A stretch of 64,000 bases of DNA from Geothrix paludis (lineage in GTDB: Bacteria > Acidobacteriota > Holophagae > Holophagales > Holophagaceae): contig NZ_JAKZLC010000001.1 of assembly GCF_022808815.1 (NCBI RefSeq), forward strand, positions 124,001-188,000, written 5' to 3'. This document shows, in pieces, positions 17,603 to 25,534 of the stretch. Position numbers and translations under genes: made by a program. The notes below the pieces were generated by a model. It was not told the origin of the DNA and searched no databases. It was given only the letters and a program-made list of their open reading frames with translations. Every line of letters starts with the position of its first letter. Position 1 is the stretch's first letter.

Positions 17603-18439
17603 TCAGACGCGCCAGAGGCCCCAGTCGGGCCGGAGGCCGGAGATCCGCGCCGCGGCCTCGCCCCGCGCCTCGACGCTGTCGTACCGGGCAACCCAACAGC
17701 TGCCGGAGCCGCAGAGCAGTGGCTCGCCGCCGGTATCGCGCAGGGCGTCGCGCACCTCCGCCAGGGGCGGGCACACCCACAGGGCCGCGCCCGTGAGGTC
17801 GTTGCGCCAGGGCGGTGCGGCGCCTTCGGGTTGCGACGCCAGGGCCTCGGGGAAGGGATAGCCCACGTCCTGGATGGCCCGGTACACGCTGGGCGTGCTC
17901 ACATGCAGGCCCGGGTGGACCAGCAGGAGGGGTTCCAGCGGCACCGGCCGCAGGGGAAACACCCGCTCGCCCCGGCCCAGGCCCAGCACGGTGCCGCCCA
18001 GCAGGAACAGGGGCACGTCGCTGCCCAGGCGGGCGGCGAGGCCCAGCAGCACCGCGTCGTCGAGGCCCAGGTCGAACATCCGGTTCCCCAACCGCAGGGC
18101 CGCCGCCGCATCGCTGCTGCCGCCGCCGAGGCCGGCGCCGTGGGGGATGCGTTTCTCCAGGCGCAGGGCCGCGGGCAGGGGACGCTTGGCGGCCTCCTCC
18201 AGGAGGCGCCAGGCCTTGATCACCAGGTTCGACTCGTCCGCTGTGAGGCCCTGACCGGTGGGGCCGGTGATCTCAATCGTCAGCGCCGGGGCCGGCTCGG
18301 CCGACAGCGTGTCCGTCAGCGCCGCCACACCCTCCAGCACCGTGGTGACCAGCTCCAGCTCGTGGAAGCCGTCGGCACGCCGGCCCAGCACGGCGAGGAA
18401 GCGGTTCAGCTTGGCGGGGGCGGAGACCTGGAGAGCCAT
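17603..18439 (-). CDS. ispE: 4-diphosphocytidyl-2-C-methyl-D-erythritol kinase
   Basis: A 278-residue GHMP kinase that phosphorylates CDP-methylerythritol in the MEP pathway to isoprenoids. The N terminus APAKLNRFLAVLGRRADGFHEL is the IspE signature, and the ATP-binding GHMP motif is IPHGAGLGGGSSDAAA. The second GHMP motif appears as LLCGSGSCWVARY near the C terminus. I start at the ATG at 18437-18439 (MALQVSAPAK) rather than six codons upstream. It is divergent from a thioesterase gene 38 bp away and leads into the prenyltransferase fusion. Confidence 0.93.
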   Translation of the reverse strand: MALQVSAPAKLNRFLAVLGRRADGFHELELVTTVLEGVAALTDTLSAEPAPALTIEITGPTGQGLTADESNLVIKAWRLLEEAAKRPLPAALRLEKRIPHGAGLGGGSSDAAAALRLGNRMFDLGLDDAVLLGLAARLGSDVPLFLLGGTVLGLGRGERVFPLRPVPLEPLLLVHPGLHVSTPSVYRAIQDVGYPFPEALASQPEGAAPPWRNDLTGAALWVCPPLAEVRDALRDTGGEPLLCGSGSCWVARYDSVEARGEAAARISGLRPDWGLWRV

Positions 18440-18477
18440 GGCTCCAAGGTAGCGCATCGCTCCGCTAGGCTGGTCGG

Positions 18478-18981
18478 ATGGTCCTCTTCTTCCGCACCCT
18501 CTGGAAACTGCTTACGCTCTGGCGCCGTCCGGGACTCGATCCCCTGGACGTCTCCGTGCTGCATTTCCGCGTCTGGCCCAACGACCTGGACATGAACATC
18601 CACATGAACAACGGGCGCTTCCTCAGCATCATGGACCTAGGGCGGTTCGACCTTACGTTCCGGACGAAGCTGGGCCGGGCCATGCTGGGGAACCGCTGGA
18701 AGCCGCTGGTCGGCGGCATCACCATGCGCTACCGCCGCAGCCTCGAGCTGTTCGAACCCTTCACCCTCCACACACGCCTGCTGGGCTGGGACGATAAGTG
18801 GGTCTTCCTGGAGCAGCGGTTCCTGAAACGTGATGGCGACCTCGCCGCCGAAGGTGTGGTGAAAGCCCTTTTCCGAGGGAAGGCCGGCAACGTCCCCATG
18901 GCTGAGGTGCTCCGCCTGATGGAGTACGACGGGCCCCAGCTCGAAGTGCCAGAGGCCATCAGGCGGTGGGCGAAGGGGTGA
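18478..18981 (+). CDS. hotdog-fold acyl-CoA thioesterase (THEM6/YbgC-like)
   Basis: A 167-residue protein with the 4HBT-type signature NDLDMNIHMNNGRFLSIMDLGRFD, where the conserved Asp/Asn and the following helix form the active site. It is longer at the N terminus than YbgC and resembles the THEM6 group. It likely hydrolyses an acyl-CoA or acyl-ACP; the substrate is unknown. A strong hairpin follows three bases after the stop, which fits its convergent arrangement with map. Confidence 0.8.
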   Translation: MVLFFRTLWKLLTLWRRPGLDPLDVSVLHFRVWPNDLDMNIHMNNGRFLSIMDLGRFDLTFRTKLGRAMLGNRWKPLVGGITMRYRRSLELFEPFTLHTRLLGWDDKWVFLEQRFLKRDGDLAAEGVVKALFRGKAGNVPMAEVLRLMEYDGPQLEVPEAIRRWAKG

Positions 18982-18983
18982 GG

Positions 18984-19007
18984 CGAAAAACGCGTTCGCG
19001 TTTTTCG
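18984..19007. terminator. bidirectional intrinsic terminator
   Basis: CGAAAAACGCG (18984-18994) and CGCGTTTTTCG (18997-19007) form a perfect 11-bp inverted repeat, with an A-run on one arm and a T-run on the other. It lies immediately after the thioesterase stop and before the convergent map gene, so it can serve both strands. Confidence 0.75.
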
Positions 19008-19032
19008 TACGCTTGGGCTCAGTCCGCGCATC

Positions 19033-19055
19033 TGAGGACTGAGGACTGAGAACTG
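19033..19055. repeat. short heptamer tandem repeat
   Basis: Three near-copies of a 7-mer (TGAGGAC, TGAGGAC, TGAGAAC, then TG) lie in the map/thioesterase intergenic gap. This resembles the simple repeats scattered between genes in many environmental bacteria. A second such tract is at 35461-35491 with a different unit. Confidence 0.6.
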
Positions 19056-19057
19056 CC

Positions 19058-19855
19058 CTACAGCCCGTCTTCGAGTTCGAACTCAGGATCGGGGATCGAG
19101 AGGATCTCCGGCCCGTCCTTGGTGATAGCGATGTCGTGCTCGAACTGGGCGGAGAGCTGGCCGTCGCGGGTGCGTACGGTCCAGCCGTCGGGTTCCACCA
19201 GGCACCTGTGGCTGCCGATGTTGAGGATGGGCTCGATGGTGATGGTCATGCCGGGCTCCATGCGGAAGCCGGTGCCGGGCCGCTGGTCCGCGAAGACCAC
19301 CTGCGGATCTTCGTGCAGATCCCTGCCCAGGCCGTGGCCGATGTACTCGCGCACCACGGAGTAGCCGCGCTCCTCGGCGAAGGTCTGCACGGCGGTGGCC
19401 ATGTCGCCCAGGCGCTCGCCGGGGCGGCAGTGCTCGATGCCCACGAACATGGCCAGCTGGGCCGTCTGGATGAGGCGCCTGGCCTCCTCGCTGATCTTCC
19501 CCACACCCACGGTCAGGCAGGTGTCGCCATGGTAGCCGTCCAGCTTGGCGCCGCAGTCGATGGCGATGATGTCGCCCTCCTGGAGCACGTACTTGGAGGG
19601 GATGCCGTGCACCACCTTGTCGTTCACCGACGTGCAGAGGGTGGCGGGGAAGCCGTGGTAGCCCTTGAAGCTGGGGCTGGCGCCCTGCTGGCGGATGTAG
19701 GCTTCGGCCACGCGGTCGATCTCTAGGAGACTCACGCCGGGCTTGGCGGCGCGGGCGGCCAGGCGGAGCGCGTTGGCGGCCACGCGGCCCGCCTCGCGGA
19801 GCTTCTCGATCTCCTTGCGGCTCTTGTAGCGGATCTGTTCTCGGATCAGGACCAT
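19058..19855 (-). CDS. map: type I methionine aminopeptidase
   Basis: A 265-residue enzyme that removes the N-terminal methionine from new proteins. Metal ligands are visible: Asp pair in DCGAKLDGYHGDT, His in YIGHGLGRDLHEDP, and Glu in TIEPIL and in QFEHDIAIT. The upstream ATG at about 19903 would add 16 residues but overlaps the divergent lipoprotein start. The ATG at 19853-19855 (MVLIREQIRYKS) gives a normal N terminus. Confidence 0.93.
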   Translation of the reverse strand: MVLIREQIRYKSRKEIEKLREAGRVAANALRLAARAAKPGVSLLEIDRVAEAYIRQQGASPSFKGYHGFPATLCTSVNDKVVHGIPSKYVLQEGDIIAIDCGAKLDGYHGDTCLTVGVGKISEEARRLIQTAQLAMFVGIEHCRPGERLGDMATAVQTFAEERGYSVVREYIGHGLGRDLHEDPQVVFADQRPGTGFRMEPGMTITIEPILNIGSHRCLVEPDGWTVRTRDGQLSAQFEHDIAITKDGPEILSIPDPEFELEDGL

Positions 19856-19901
19856 CTTGCCCTCGGTCACCAGTCTAGCGGGGTGGCGGTAGAATGTCGG
19901 C

Positions 19902-20255
19902 ATGGCGCGACATCCGAAGATCCTGGTGACGACAACCCTGCTGGCTTCGGGCCTGATGGCGGGCCTGATGAGCTGCCGTGGCGTTCCTGCCCGTCCCGCC
20001 TCGGTCTCCCCTGAAGCCATGTGGTGCGCGGAGGCCAAGGAGGGCGTGTTCCTCAAGGTGGGCGGCCACCAGGGCACCCTCTGGCAGCTGGAGATCTGGG
20101 ACCGCCAGGGCCGCTCCCTGGCCTCGGGTTCCTTCCGGCTGCGCGGCTTCGCCAAGGCCAAGATCGTTCCCGAGGAAGTGGTGTCCTGGCAGAACGGCGT
20201 TCTGCATCTGAAGGACGGCACCGTGCTGGTGCAGGAAGCCCCGGCCGCGCCCTGA
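19902..20255 (+). CDS. small predicted lipoprotein, unknown function
   Basis: A 117-residue protein with a signal peptide and a lipobox LMSC (Cys25), so it is probably lipid-anchored, in the inner or outer membrane. The remaining 90 residues look like a small beta-rich domain (WQLEIWDRQGRSLASGSFRLRG). I do not recognise a family. Its stop and the next start share a base (TGATG), making it the first gene of a four-gene coupled set (19902-22709). Confidence 0.65.
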   Translation: MARHPKILVTTTLLASGLMAGLMSCRGVPARPASVSPEAMWCAEAKEGVFLKVGGHQGTLWQLEIWDRQGRSLASGSFRLRGFAKAKIVPEEVVSWQNGVLHLKDGTVLVQEAPAAP

Positions 20256-20878
20256 TGCCCTATACCCGCGAGGAGAAGGACTGGCTGGAGCGCGAGTGGG
20301 CCTTCCGGGCCTGGGGCCGCGCCGGCCTGCTCAGCACCGACGACTACCGGCAGGTCCTGGCCTGGGAAGCCGAAGGCGTGCCCATGGACCTGGTGGTATC
20401 CGCCCTCAACGCGTTCTTCGATCGCCGCGGGAAGCGCGAGAAGCCGCGCACCTTCGTGGCCCTCAAGCACCTCGACCGCGACGTGGCCAAGGCTGTGAAG
20501 CTGCGAGAGGCCGTGGTCCGCGCAGGGCCGGAGCTGGATGCGGGCAAAGGCTGGGACCAGGTCAAGAAGCCCCTGAGGGAGGACCCCGCCGCGAAGGCGG
20601 CCTTCGAGGCTTGGCAGCGCCTGCGGGCCGCCGCACCCTCGCCGGAATCCGCCGGCTACCTTTCACACCACGACCAGGAGCGCGAGGCCCGCGCCGCCCT
20701 GCTGGCCCTGGCCGAGGAGGCCCTCGGGCCGGCCGCCGAAGGCCTGAAGGCCGAACTGCGCCAGCGCCTGGAGGCCTCGGACATGAAAGAGGGCGGCCTG
20801 GTTTGGAAACGGGCCTGGAACCACCACTGGGCCCGCCTCGTGGGCGCCGCCTGGAACCTGCCGCTGGAGGGCGCATGA
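20255..20878 (+). CDS. conserved-looking protein of unknown function
   Basis: A 207-residue, highly charged, helical protein. The first 90 residues (EEKDWLEREWAFRAWGRAGLLSTDDYRQVLAW followed by GVPMDLVVSALNAFF) read like a helical DNA- or protein-binding module, but no specific family is recognised. There is no signal peptide or membrane segment. It overlaps the lipoprotein stop upstream (TGATG) and the next gene downstream (ATGA). Coding is supported by the consistent frame and the two overlaps. Confidence 0.65.
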   Translation: MPYTREEKDWLEREWAFRAWGRAGLLSTDDYRQVLAWEAEGVPMDLVVSALNAFFDRRGKREKPRTFVALKHLDRDVAKAVKLREAVVRAGPELDAGKGWDQVKKPLREDPAAKAAFEAWQRLRAAAPSPESAGYLSHHDQEREARAALLALAEEALGPAAEGLKAELRQRLEASDMKEGGLVWKRAWNHHWARLVGAAWNLPLEGA

Positions 20879-22167
20879 CGGTCGATCCCCGCTGGCAGCA
20901 GGAGCTGGAGGCTCCCACGGAGCGGTTCTTCGGGGCCTTCACGGCCCAGCTCGCCATGCCGGACGGCGTGCGCGATGGTGTGCGGGAGGCCGTGAAGACC
21001 CTCGTCCCCCGCATCGACTGGGAGGCCTACCTGCCCCACGTGCCGCACGGCATCCTCGGCCTGCGCGCGGTGCTGCGCCTAAAGCCGCTGCTGAGCGAGG
21101 CGGGCTTCCATCGGGCCCTGGCCACGCAGCTGCACATGGCCGCCCACGAGGGACGCCGCTCACCCCAGAACCTGGCCCAGGTGTCGGCAGCCAAGGGCAG
21201 CGGCCACTGGCCGAACCTGGAGGCCTTCATCCAGTCCCGCCGGCCCGGCCTGGCCTACGCCGAGGCCCAGGGCTTCGACGCTCCCGCCGAGGCCGACTTC
21301 CAGCGCCTTCGAGGACTCACCGAGCTGGACATGGCCACGGTCGGGCACAAGGCGGTGGTGTGCGACCATCTCGCCGACCTGCACGAGCGGCTGGAACGGC
21401 CCAAGGCCACCGGGCGGAGGCTCTTTGGCCTGGCGGCCTGGGTAGCGGCCTCGCCGGAGGACACCTTCTGGGCCCGCCGCGCCGCCAAGCGACTGGGTGA
21501 CGCGGCGGTGTCCGTGCCCTGGATGCCGGCCACGCTCGACGAGGCGGCCTGGGAACCCCAGGTGCGCGAGATCTGCGACCTGGGCCTCGTGGCGCTCCTG
21601 GATCCGTTCACGGCCCGGCTGAAGGCGGGCCAGGGAAGCGGGGACACGCTGGCGGCCCTGGTGCTGGCGGCCTCCGAGAAGCAGCTGGACGCCCGGCGCG
21701 ACCTGGAGGGCAAGACCGCGTGGACGTACGTCTACCTGGCTGCCGTGGCGCGCGCCCGCCCCGCGGACCCGCGCATCTGGTGCCAGGCCGCGGCCCTGGT
21801 GAACCTCTTCCCCACGGACGAGCCCGAGGAGCGGGTGCGGACCGCCCGGGTCGGGGATCCGGACGCCGGGGCCCTGACGGAGGCGATCCTGGACGTGGAG
21901 CCGGCCCTGGCCATGGCCCACGCCGGCGGGCTGGCGAGCGCAGGCCGTGCGGAGGCGGCTCTGGCCGCCCTGGCCGAAGCGGCGGTCCAGGACGATCCCA
22001 CCTTCAACCACGCCCACCAGGTAATGGCCGTGGCCGCCGCCGCCGACCTGCTGCCCGATCTGCCGCCTCCCGCGCAGGGAGCGATGCTGGTGGCCCTCGC
22101 CAAGAGCCTGGCCAACAGCCAGGGCAGCGGCGACCTGGGGCGGCTGGCCGACCGGGCGCTGAGATAG
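20875..22167 (+). CDS. cytoplasmic protein of unknown function
   Basis: A 430-residue, Ala-rich, mostly helical protein with no signal peptide, no membrane segment and no motif that I recognise. It starts within the stop of the preceding gene (ATGA) and is followed two bases later by a DUF1697 gene, so all four genes from 19902 are likely translated together. TPR-like helical pairs are possible in the last 150 residues (AHAGGLASAGRAEAALAALAEAA), but I would not assign a repeat family. Confidence 0.6.
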   Translation: MTVDPRWQQELEAPTERFFGAFTAQLAMPDGVRDGVREAVKTLVPRIDWEAYLPHVPHGILGLRAVLRLKPLLSEAGFHRALATQLHMAAHEGRRSPQNLAQVSAAKGSGHWPNLEAFIQSRRPGLAYAEAQGFDAPAEADFQRLRGLTELDMATVGHKAVVCDHLADLHERLERPKATGRRLFGLAAWVAASPEDTFWARRAAKRLGDAAVSVPWMPATLDEAAWEPQVREICDLGLVALLDPFTARLKAGQGSGDTLAALVLAASEKQLDARRDLEGKTAWTYVYLAAVARARPADPRIWCQAAALVNLFPTDEPEERVRTARVGDPDAGALTEAILDVEPALAMAHAGGLASAGRAEAALAALAEAAVQDDPTFNHAHQVMAVAAAADLLPDLPPPAQGAMLVALAKSLANSQGSGDLGRLADRALR

Positions 22168-22169
22168 CC

Positions 22170-22709
22170 ATGCCGAAGACCTTCGCCTTCCTCCGCGCCA
22201 TCAACGTCGGAGGCCACACCGTGACCATGGCCGACCTGAAGGCGCGGTTCCAGGAGCTGGACCTGCGGAGCGTGGAGACGTTCATCGCCAGCGGGAACGT
22301 GGTCTTCGAGGCGGGCCGGGCCGGTGAGGCGTCCCTGGCGGCGCGCCTCGAGACGCACCTGGAGGCCAAGCTGGGGTTTCCCGTGGCCGTCTTCCTGCGC
22401 TCCGGCGCGGAACTGGCGGCCCTGGTGGCCGGCTGCCCCTACGATGTCACCGAGCAGGCGGAGGCCCGGGCCATGAACGTGATCTTCCTCCAGGCGCCGC
22501 TCACGAAGACCCAGGCGGCCCGCCTCCGGGACCTGGAGACGGCGGAGGACGACTTCCGCTTCCACGGCCGCGAGGTGTGGTGGCGCTGCCGCACGAAGCA
22601 GAGCCAGTCCGCCTTCTCCAACGCGGTCTTCGAGAAGGCCCTGGGCCTGGAGGCGACCTTCCGGGGCCTTCCCACGCTCCAGCGGCTGGTGGCCAAGCAC
22701 CTGTCCTAG
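22170..22709 (+). CDS. DUF1697 family protein
   Basis: A 179-residue protein matching DUF1697: start FAFLRAINVGGHTVTMADLK, then ETFIASGNVVFEA, and a later FSNAVFEKALGLEATFRGLPTLQRL. The family is widespread and uncharacterised. The length is typical. It is the last gene of the coupled set; the next gene begins 35 bp on with its own GAGGAGTTC ribosome site. Confidence 0.85.
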   Translation: MPKTFAFLRAINVGGHTVTMADLKARFQELDLRSVETFIASGNVVFEAGRAGEASLAARLETHLEAKLGFPVAVFLRSGAELAALVAGCPYDVTEQAEARAMNVIFLQAPLTKTQAARLRDLETAEDDFRFHGREVWWRCRTKQSQSAFSNAVFEKALGLEATFRGLPTLQRLVAKHLS

Positions 22710-22744
22710 CCAGGTCGTGAAACAATCGCGGATCCGAGGAGTTC

Positions 22745-23350
22745 ATGGGCAAGAACCGGCTGGAAGCCTTCAGTGACGGCGTGATGGCCATCATCCTCAC
22801 CATCATGGTGCTGGAGCTGAGGGCGCCCCGCGGCGACTCCTTTGCGGCCCTCCGGCCGCTCCTGCCCACCTTCGTGGGCTATGCGCTGAGCTTCATCTAC
22901 ATCGCCATCTACTGGAACAACCACCACCACATGCTCCACGCGGCCAGGAAGGTGAACGGGCCGATCCTGTGGGCCAACACGCACCTGCTGTTCTGGCTCT
23001 CGCTCGTGCCCTTCGCCACGGCCTGGATGGGGGGCAACCACTTCGCGGCCGGGCCCGTGGCCCTCTACGGGGCCGTCCTGCTCATGGCCGCGCTGGCCTA
23101 CTACCTGCTGAGCCAGTGCCTCATCCACCACCACGGGCGGGGTTCTCTCCTTGAGGCTGCCGTGGGCGGGGACTTCAAGGGGAAGATCTCCATCGCGATC
23201 TACGCCTCTGCCATCTGCCTGTCCTTCGTCAACCGCTGGGCCGGCTTCGCGCTCTATTGGGTGGTGGCCCTCATCTGGCTGGTGCCGGATCGGCGCATCG
23301 AGAAGATCCTGGCCCGCGAAGCCGCCGGGGAGGACGGCTCCAGGCGCTGA
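22745..23350 (+). CDS. TMEM175-like potassium channel protein (DUF1211)
   Basis: A 201-residue membrane protein with five or six helices. The first helix carries RLEAFSDGVMAIILTIMVLEL, matching the RxxxFSDG signature of bacterial TMEM175 channels, which lack a P-loop selectivity filter and conduct K+ as tetramers. Length and topology fit the single-repeat bacterial form. GAGGAG lies upstream of the ATG. It is convergent with the DUF3187 gene across 21 bp. Confidence 0.85.
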   Translation: MGKNRLEAFSDGVMAIILTIMVLELRAPRGDSFAALRPLLPTFVGYALSFIYIAIYWNNHHHMLHAARKVNGPILWANTHLLFWLSLVPFATAWMGGNHFAAGPVALYGAVLLMAALAYYLLSQCLIHHHGRGSLLEAAVGGDFKGKISIAIYASAICLSFVNRWAGFALYWVVALIWLVPDRRIEKILAREAAGEDGSRR

Positions 23351-23371
23351 CGTGAGAGGACGGGATCCCGG

Positions 23372-24442
23372 TCAGAACCGGTACGTGGCGCCCAGCGCGA
23401 AGGATGCGTCGTCGGTGTTCTCGTGGTGGGTGATGTTGTTCACGTAGCGGAAGGTCAGGGTGGTCCGGCGGTTCAGGTAGGCATGGAAGCCAAGGTCGTG
23501 CTGGAGGCTGTTGTCGTGCAGCTTGGCGAAGGGCTGGGGCGTGCTGAAGCCGCTAAGGAAGTAGAGCTGGAGGAAGGGTTGGATGACCTTGTTGCGGCGT
23601 CCCTGCCAGGTCAGATGGGCCCCCAGGTCGGAGGTGTAGTCCAGCTGGTTGTAGGCGGCGTTGCCGCGCCCCCGGTGGGTGTAGGCGGCGCCGGCGTAGA
23701 TCACCTGGGTGGCGGAGGGCTGCCACCAGCCGCTGAGTCCGCCTTCGACGTCCCAGCCTGACTTGAACGAGTTGTAGGTGCGGGCCAGCGGGGGTTTCAC
23801 CGTGAGGGTGGCGCTCAGGCCCGTGGACGCGTCCTGGTGGATCAGGTGGACCAGGCCGAACAGGGGGTCCTGGACGCGGGTGGGCTGGGCGCCCTCCCGC
23901 ACGAAATCCAGGCGTCCGTACCGGATGGTGGCCACCACGGCCTGGTTGCGGGCTACCTCGGTGCGCCCCCACTGCTCGAAGCCGAAGGTCTTGTGGAAGG
24001 TCTCGATGGGAGTGTCCAGGTCACCACCGCCGTGGCGCTCCACCGGCAGCTCCGCCCAGACATCCGTTCGGTCCGTGAGGCCGCGCCGGACCTGGAGGGT
24101 GGTCCGGGCGATCTCCTCGTCGAAGTAGAAGACGAAGGGGGCGGTGGGGTACTCCGCGGCCAGGGCCTCCAGGGAAGCCCGGTCCATGCGATGGCGCCCC
24201 TGGAACCAGGCGGGCGGGTGATCCTTGATCAGGTCGGAGAACTCGAAGACGTTGGCCCGGACGTGGGTGAGGGTCACCTGCCAGCGACCCGGGCCGATGG
24301 GGCGCGGGGCCTGGGGCTGGTAGGTCATGGGGGCCTGGAGCAGGGTGAACATGTTCCGGGTGGGCAGGGGGCCCATCTCGGGATAGGGCTCGTCCTGGGC
24401 CTGGAGGGACAGGCCGAGGGCCAGCGCGAGAACGGCGCGCAT
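23372..24442 (-). CDS. DUF3187-family outer-membrane protein
   Basis: A 356-residue protein with a short signal peptide (residues 1-15, ending LQAQ) followed by a beta-barrel-like sequence ending in an aromatic residue (GATYRF), as outer-membrane proteins do. The N-terminal TRNMFTLLQAPMTYQPQAP and the general layout match DUF3187. The function is unknown. It is divergent from an HxlR-type regulator across about 215 bp that contains a good promoter for this gene (TTGACA at 24606-24601 on the minus strand). Confidence 0.75.
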   Translation of the reverse strand: MRAVLALALGLSLQAQDEPYPEMGPLPTRNMFTLLQAPMTYQPQAPRPIGPGRWQVTLTHVRANVFEFSDLIKDHPPAWFQGRHRMDRASLEALAAEYPTAPFVFYFDEEIARTTLQVRRGLTDRTDVWAELPVERHGGGDLDTPIETFHKTFGFEQWGRTEVARNQAVVATIRYGRLDFVREGAQPTRVQDPLFGLVHLIHQDASTGLSATLTVKPPLARTYNSFKSGWDVEGGLSGWWQPSATQVIYAGAAYTHRGRGNAAYNQLDYTSDLGAHLTWQGRRNKVIQPFLQLYFLSGFSTPQPFAKLHDNSLQHDLGFHAYLNRRTTLTFRYVNNITHHENTDDASFALGATYRF

Positions 24443-24551
24443 GGGAGGTGCTCCTTGGTTGAAGACGGATCGATGACCCTCCCATGCCAGGCGGGGTGCC
24501 GCTGGCGATGGGTGATTGGGTGCCGGAGTCGTCCGGGTTGTGCTTTCTTCC

Positions 24552-24628
24552 GGGAAGCCTATTTCCCTATGAAAGCAATATTGAGATCCCGACTTCCCCT
24601 TGTCAAGCAGCTTTCTTTGGGATAGTTT
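24552..24628. promoter_or_regulatory. A+T-rich divergent promoter region (DUF3187 / hxlR)
   Basis: The minus strand has a consensus -35 TTGACA (24606-24601) with an AT-rich -10 region (AATATT) 18 bp on. An inverted repeat GGGAA-N6-TTCCC spans 24552-24567. The local base composition is far richer in A+T than the flanks. An operator for the adjacent HxlR-type protein is a reasonable guess. Confidence 0.4.
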
Positions 24629-24657
24629 TGTGGTGCCACCGGGTTTCCCCCGGGCCC

Positions 24658-25005
24658 ATGGACCGCCTCATGAACCTTCCCGAATCATCCAGCTGCCGCT
24701 GCTTCCGCATGGCCATCGACCTGCTGGGCAAGCCCTGGACGGGGCAGATCCTATGGGTCCTCCAGGAGGGCCCCCTCCGGTTCAACGAGCTGGCCGCCCG
24801 GGTTCCCGGCATCGGGGAGAAGGTCCTTTCCGCCCGCCTGAAGGAGCTGGAATGCCAGGGCCTGCTGGTGCGCCGCGTCCTGCCCACCACGCCCGTGCGG
24901 GTGGAGTACGAGCTCACCTGCAAGGGGCAGGGTTTCCGCCAGGTGGTGGAGGCCGTCACCCAGTGGGGAACCCAGATCGTGGACGCCGAGGATCAGGCCC
25001 GGTAG
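24658..25005 (+). CDS. HxlR-family winged-helix regulator
   Basis: A 115-residue regulator with the HxlR signature: CRCFRMAIDLLGKPWTGQILWVLQEGPLRFNELAARVPGIGEKVLSARLKELECQGLLVRR. The Cys-x-Cys near the N terminus resembles the redox-sensing cysteine of the HxlR/HypR/YodB group. ATG 24658 is preferred; ATG 24670 is possible. The frame extends further upstream without homology. It overlaps the convergent lrp-type gene by 13 bp and may control the divergent outer-membrane protein gene. Confidence 0.85.
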   Translation: MDRLMNLPESSSCRCFRMAIDLLGKPWTGQILWVLQEGPLRFNELAARVPGIGEKVLSARLKELECQGLLVRRVLPTTPVRVEYELTCKGQGFRQVVEAVTQWGTQIVDAEDQAR

Positions 25006-25469
25006 TTCGGCATCGCGGCGCCCTTGGCCCATTCGAAGATGAGGCTGGTCTGGATATGGGCCACTTCGGCGCGGGTGGTGAAGGCGTCCAGGGCCAGGTC
25101 GCGCAGGTGGTGGGCATCCCGCACGGCCACATGCACCTGGAAGTCGTGGGTGCCGGCCACATGGAACACCGCCAGCACCTCCGGCAGGCCCATGGCGTGC
25201 TTCCAGAAGGCCTTCACCTGGGCCCGGCTGTGCTGGCGCAGCTGCACGGCGATGAGGGCCTGGAGGCCCACGCCCAGGGCTCCCGGGTCCACCTCCGCAT
25301 GGGCGCCCTTCAGCACGCCCTCGGAACGCAGGCGCTGCACGCGAGCCAGGCAGGAGGACGGCGCCAAACCCACGGCGGCGGCCAGTTCCTTGTTGGATAG
25401 CCGAGCATCCTTCTGTAAAAAGCTCAAAATGTTGCAGTCGATTCGGTCAAGTTCCATGAGTGACATCAT
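24993..25469 (-). CDS. Lrp/AsnC-family regulator
   Basis: A 158-residue protein: N-terminal helix-turn-helix (LDRIDCNILSFLQKDARLSNKELAAAVGLAPSSCLARVQRLRSEGVL) and C-terminal RAM ligand-binding domain (VAGTHDFQVHVAVRDAHHL). Lrp-type proteins sense amino acids. It is divergent from the methionine gamma-lyase-type gene across 65 bp that contain an inverted repeat. This is the arrangement of mdeR-mdeA in pseudomonads, so it probably controls that gene and itself. Starts at 25469 and 25457 are both possible. Confidence 0.88.
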   Translation of the reverse strand: MMSLMELDRIDCNILSFLQKDARLSNKELAAAVGLAPSSCLARVQRLRSEGVLKGAHAEVDPGALGVGLQALIAVQLRQHSRAQVKAFWKHAMGLPEVLAVFHVAGTHDFQVHVAVRDAHHLRDLALDAFTTRAEVAHIQTSLIFEWAKGAAMPNYRA

Positions 25470-25481
25470 TCCACGAAAAAG

Positions 25482-25500
25482 ATTCGGGGGATTGCCGAAT
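25482..25500. promoter_or_regulatory. inverted repeat in lrp/mgl divergent promoter
   Basis: ATTCGG (25482-25487) and CCGAAT (25495-25500) form a perfect inverted repeat with a 7-bp spacer, between the two start codons. It is a candidate Lrp-family operator. Another ATTCGG lies at 25441-25446 inside the regulator gene. Confidence 0.45.
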
Positions 25501-25534
25501 TCATGAAACCTACATTGGGGACAGGAGTGTCCCC

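Noticed and set aside
15012-17861. A 949-codon open frame on the plus strand
   Set aside because: It is antisense to the ABC ATPase, the prenyltransferase fusion and ispE, with Gly/Arg/Gln-rich low-complexity sequence typical of GC-rich shadows.
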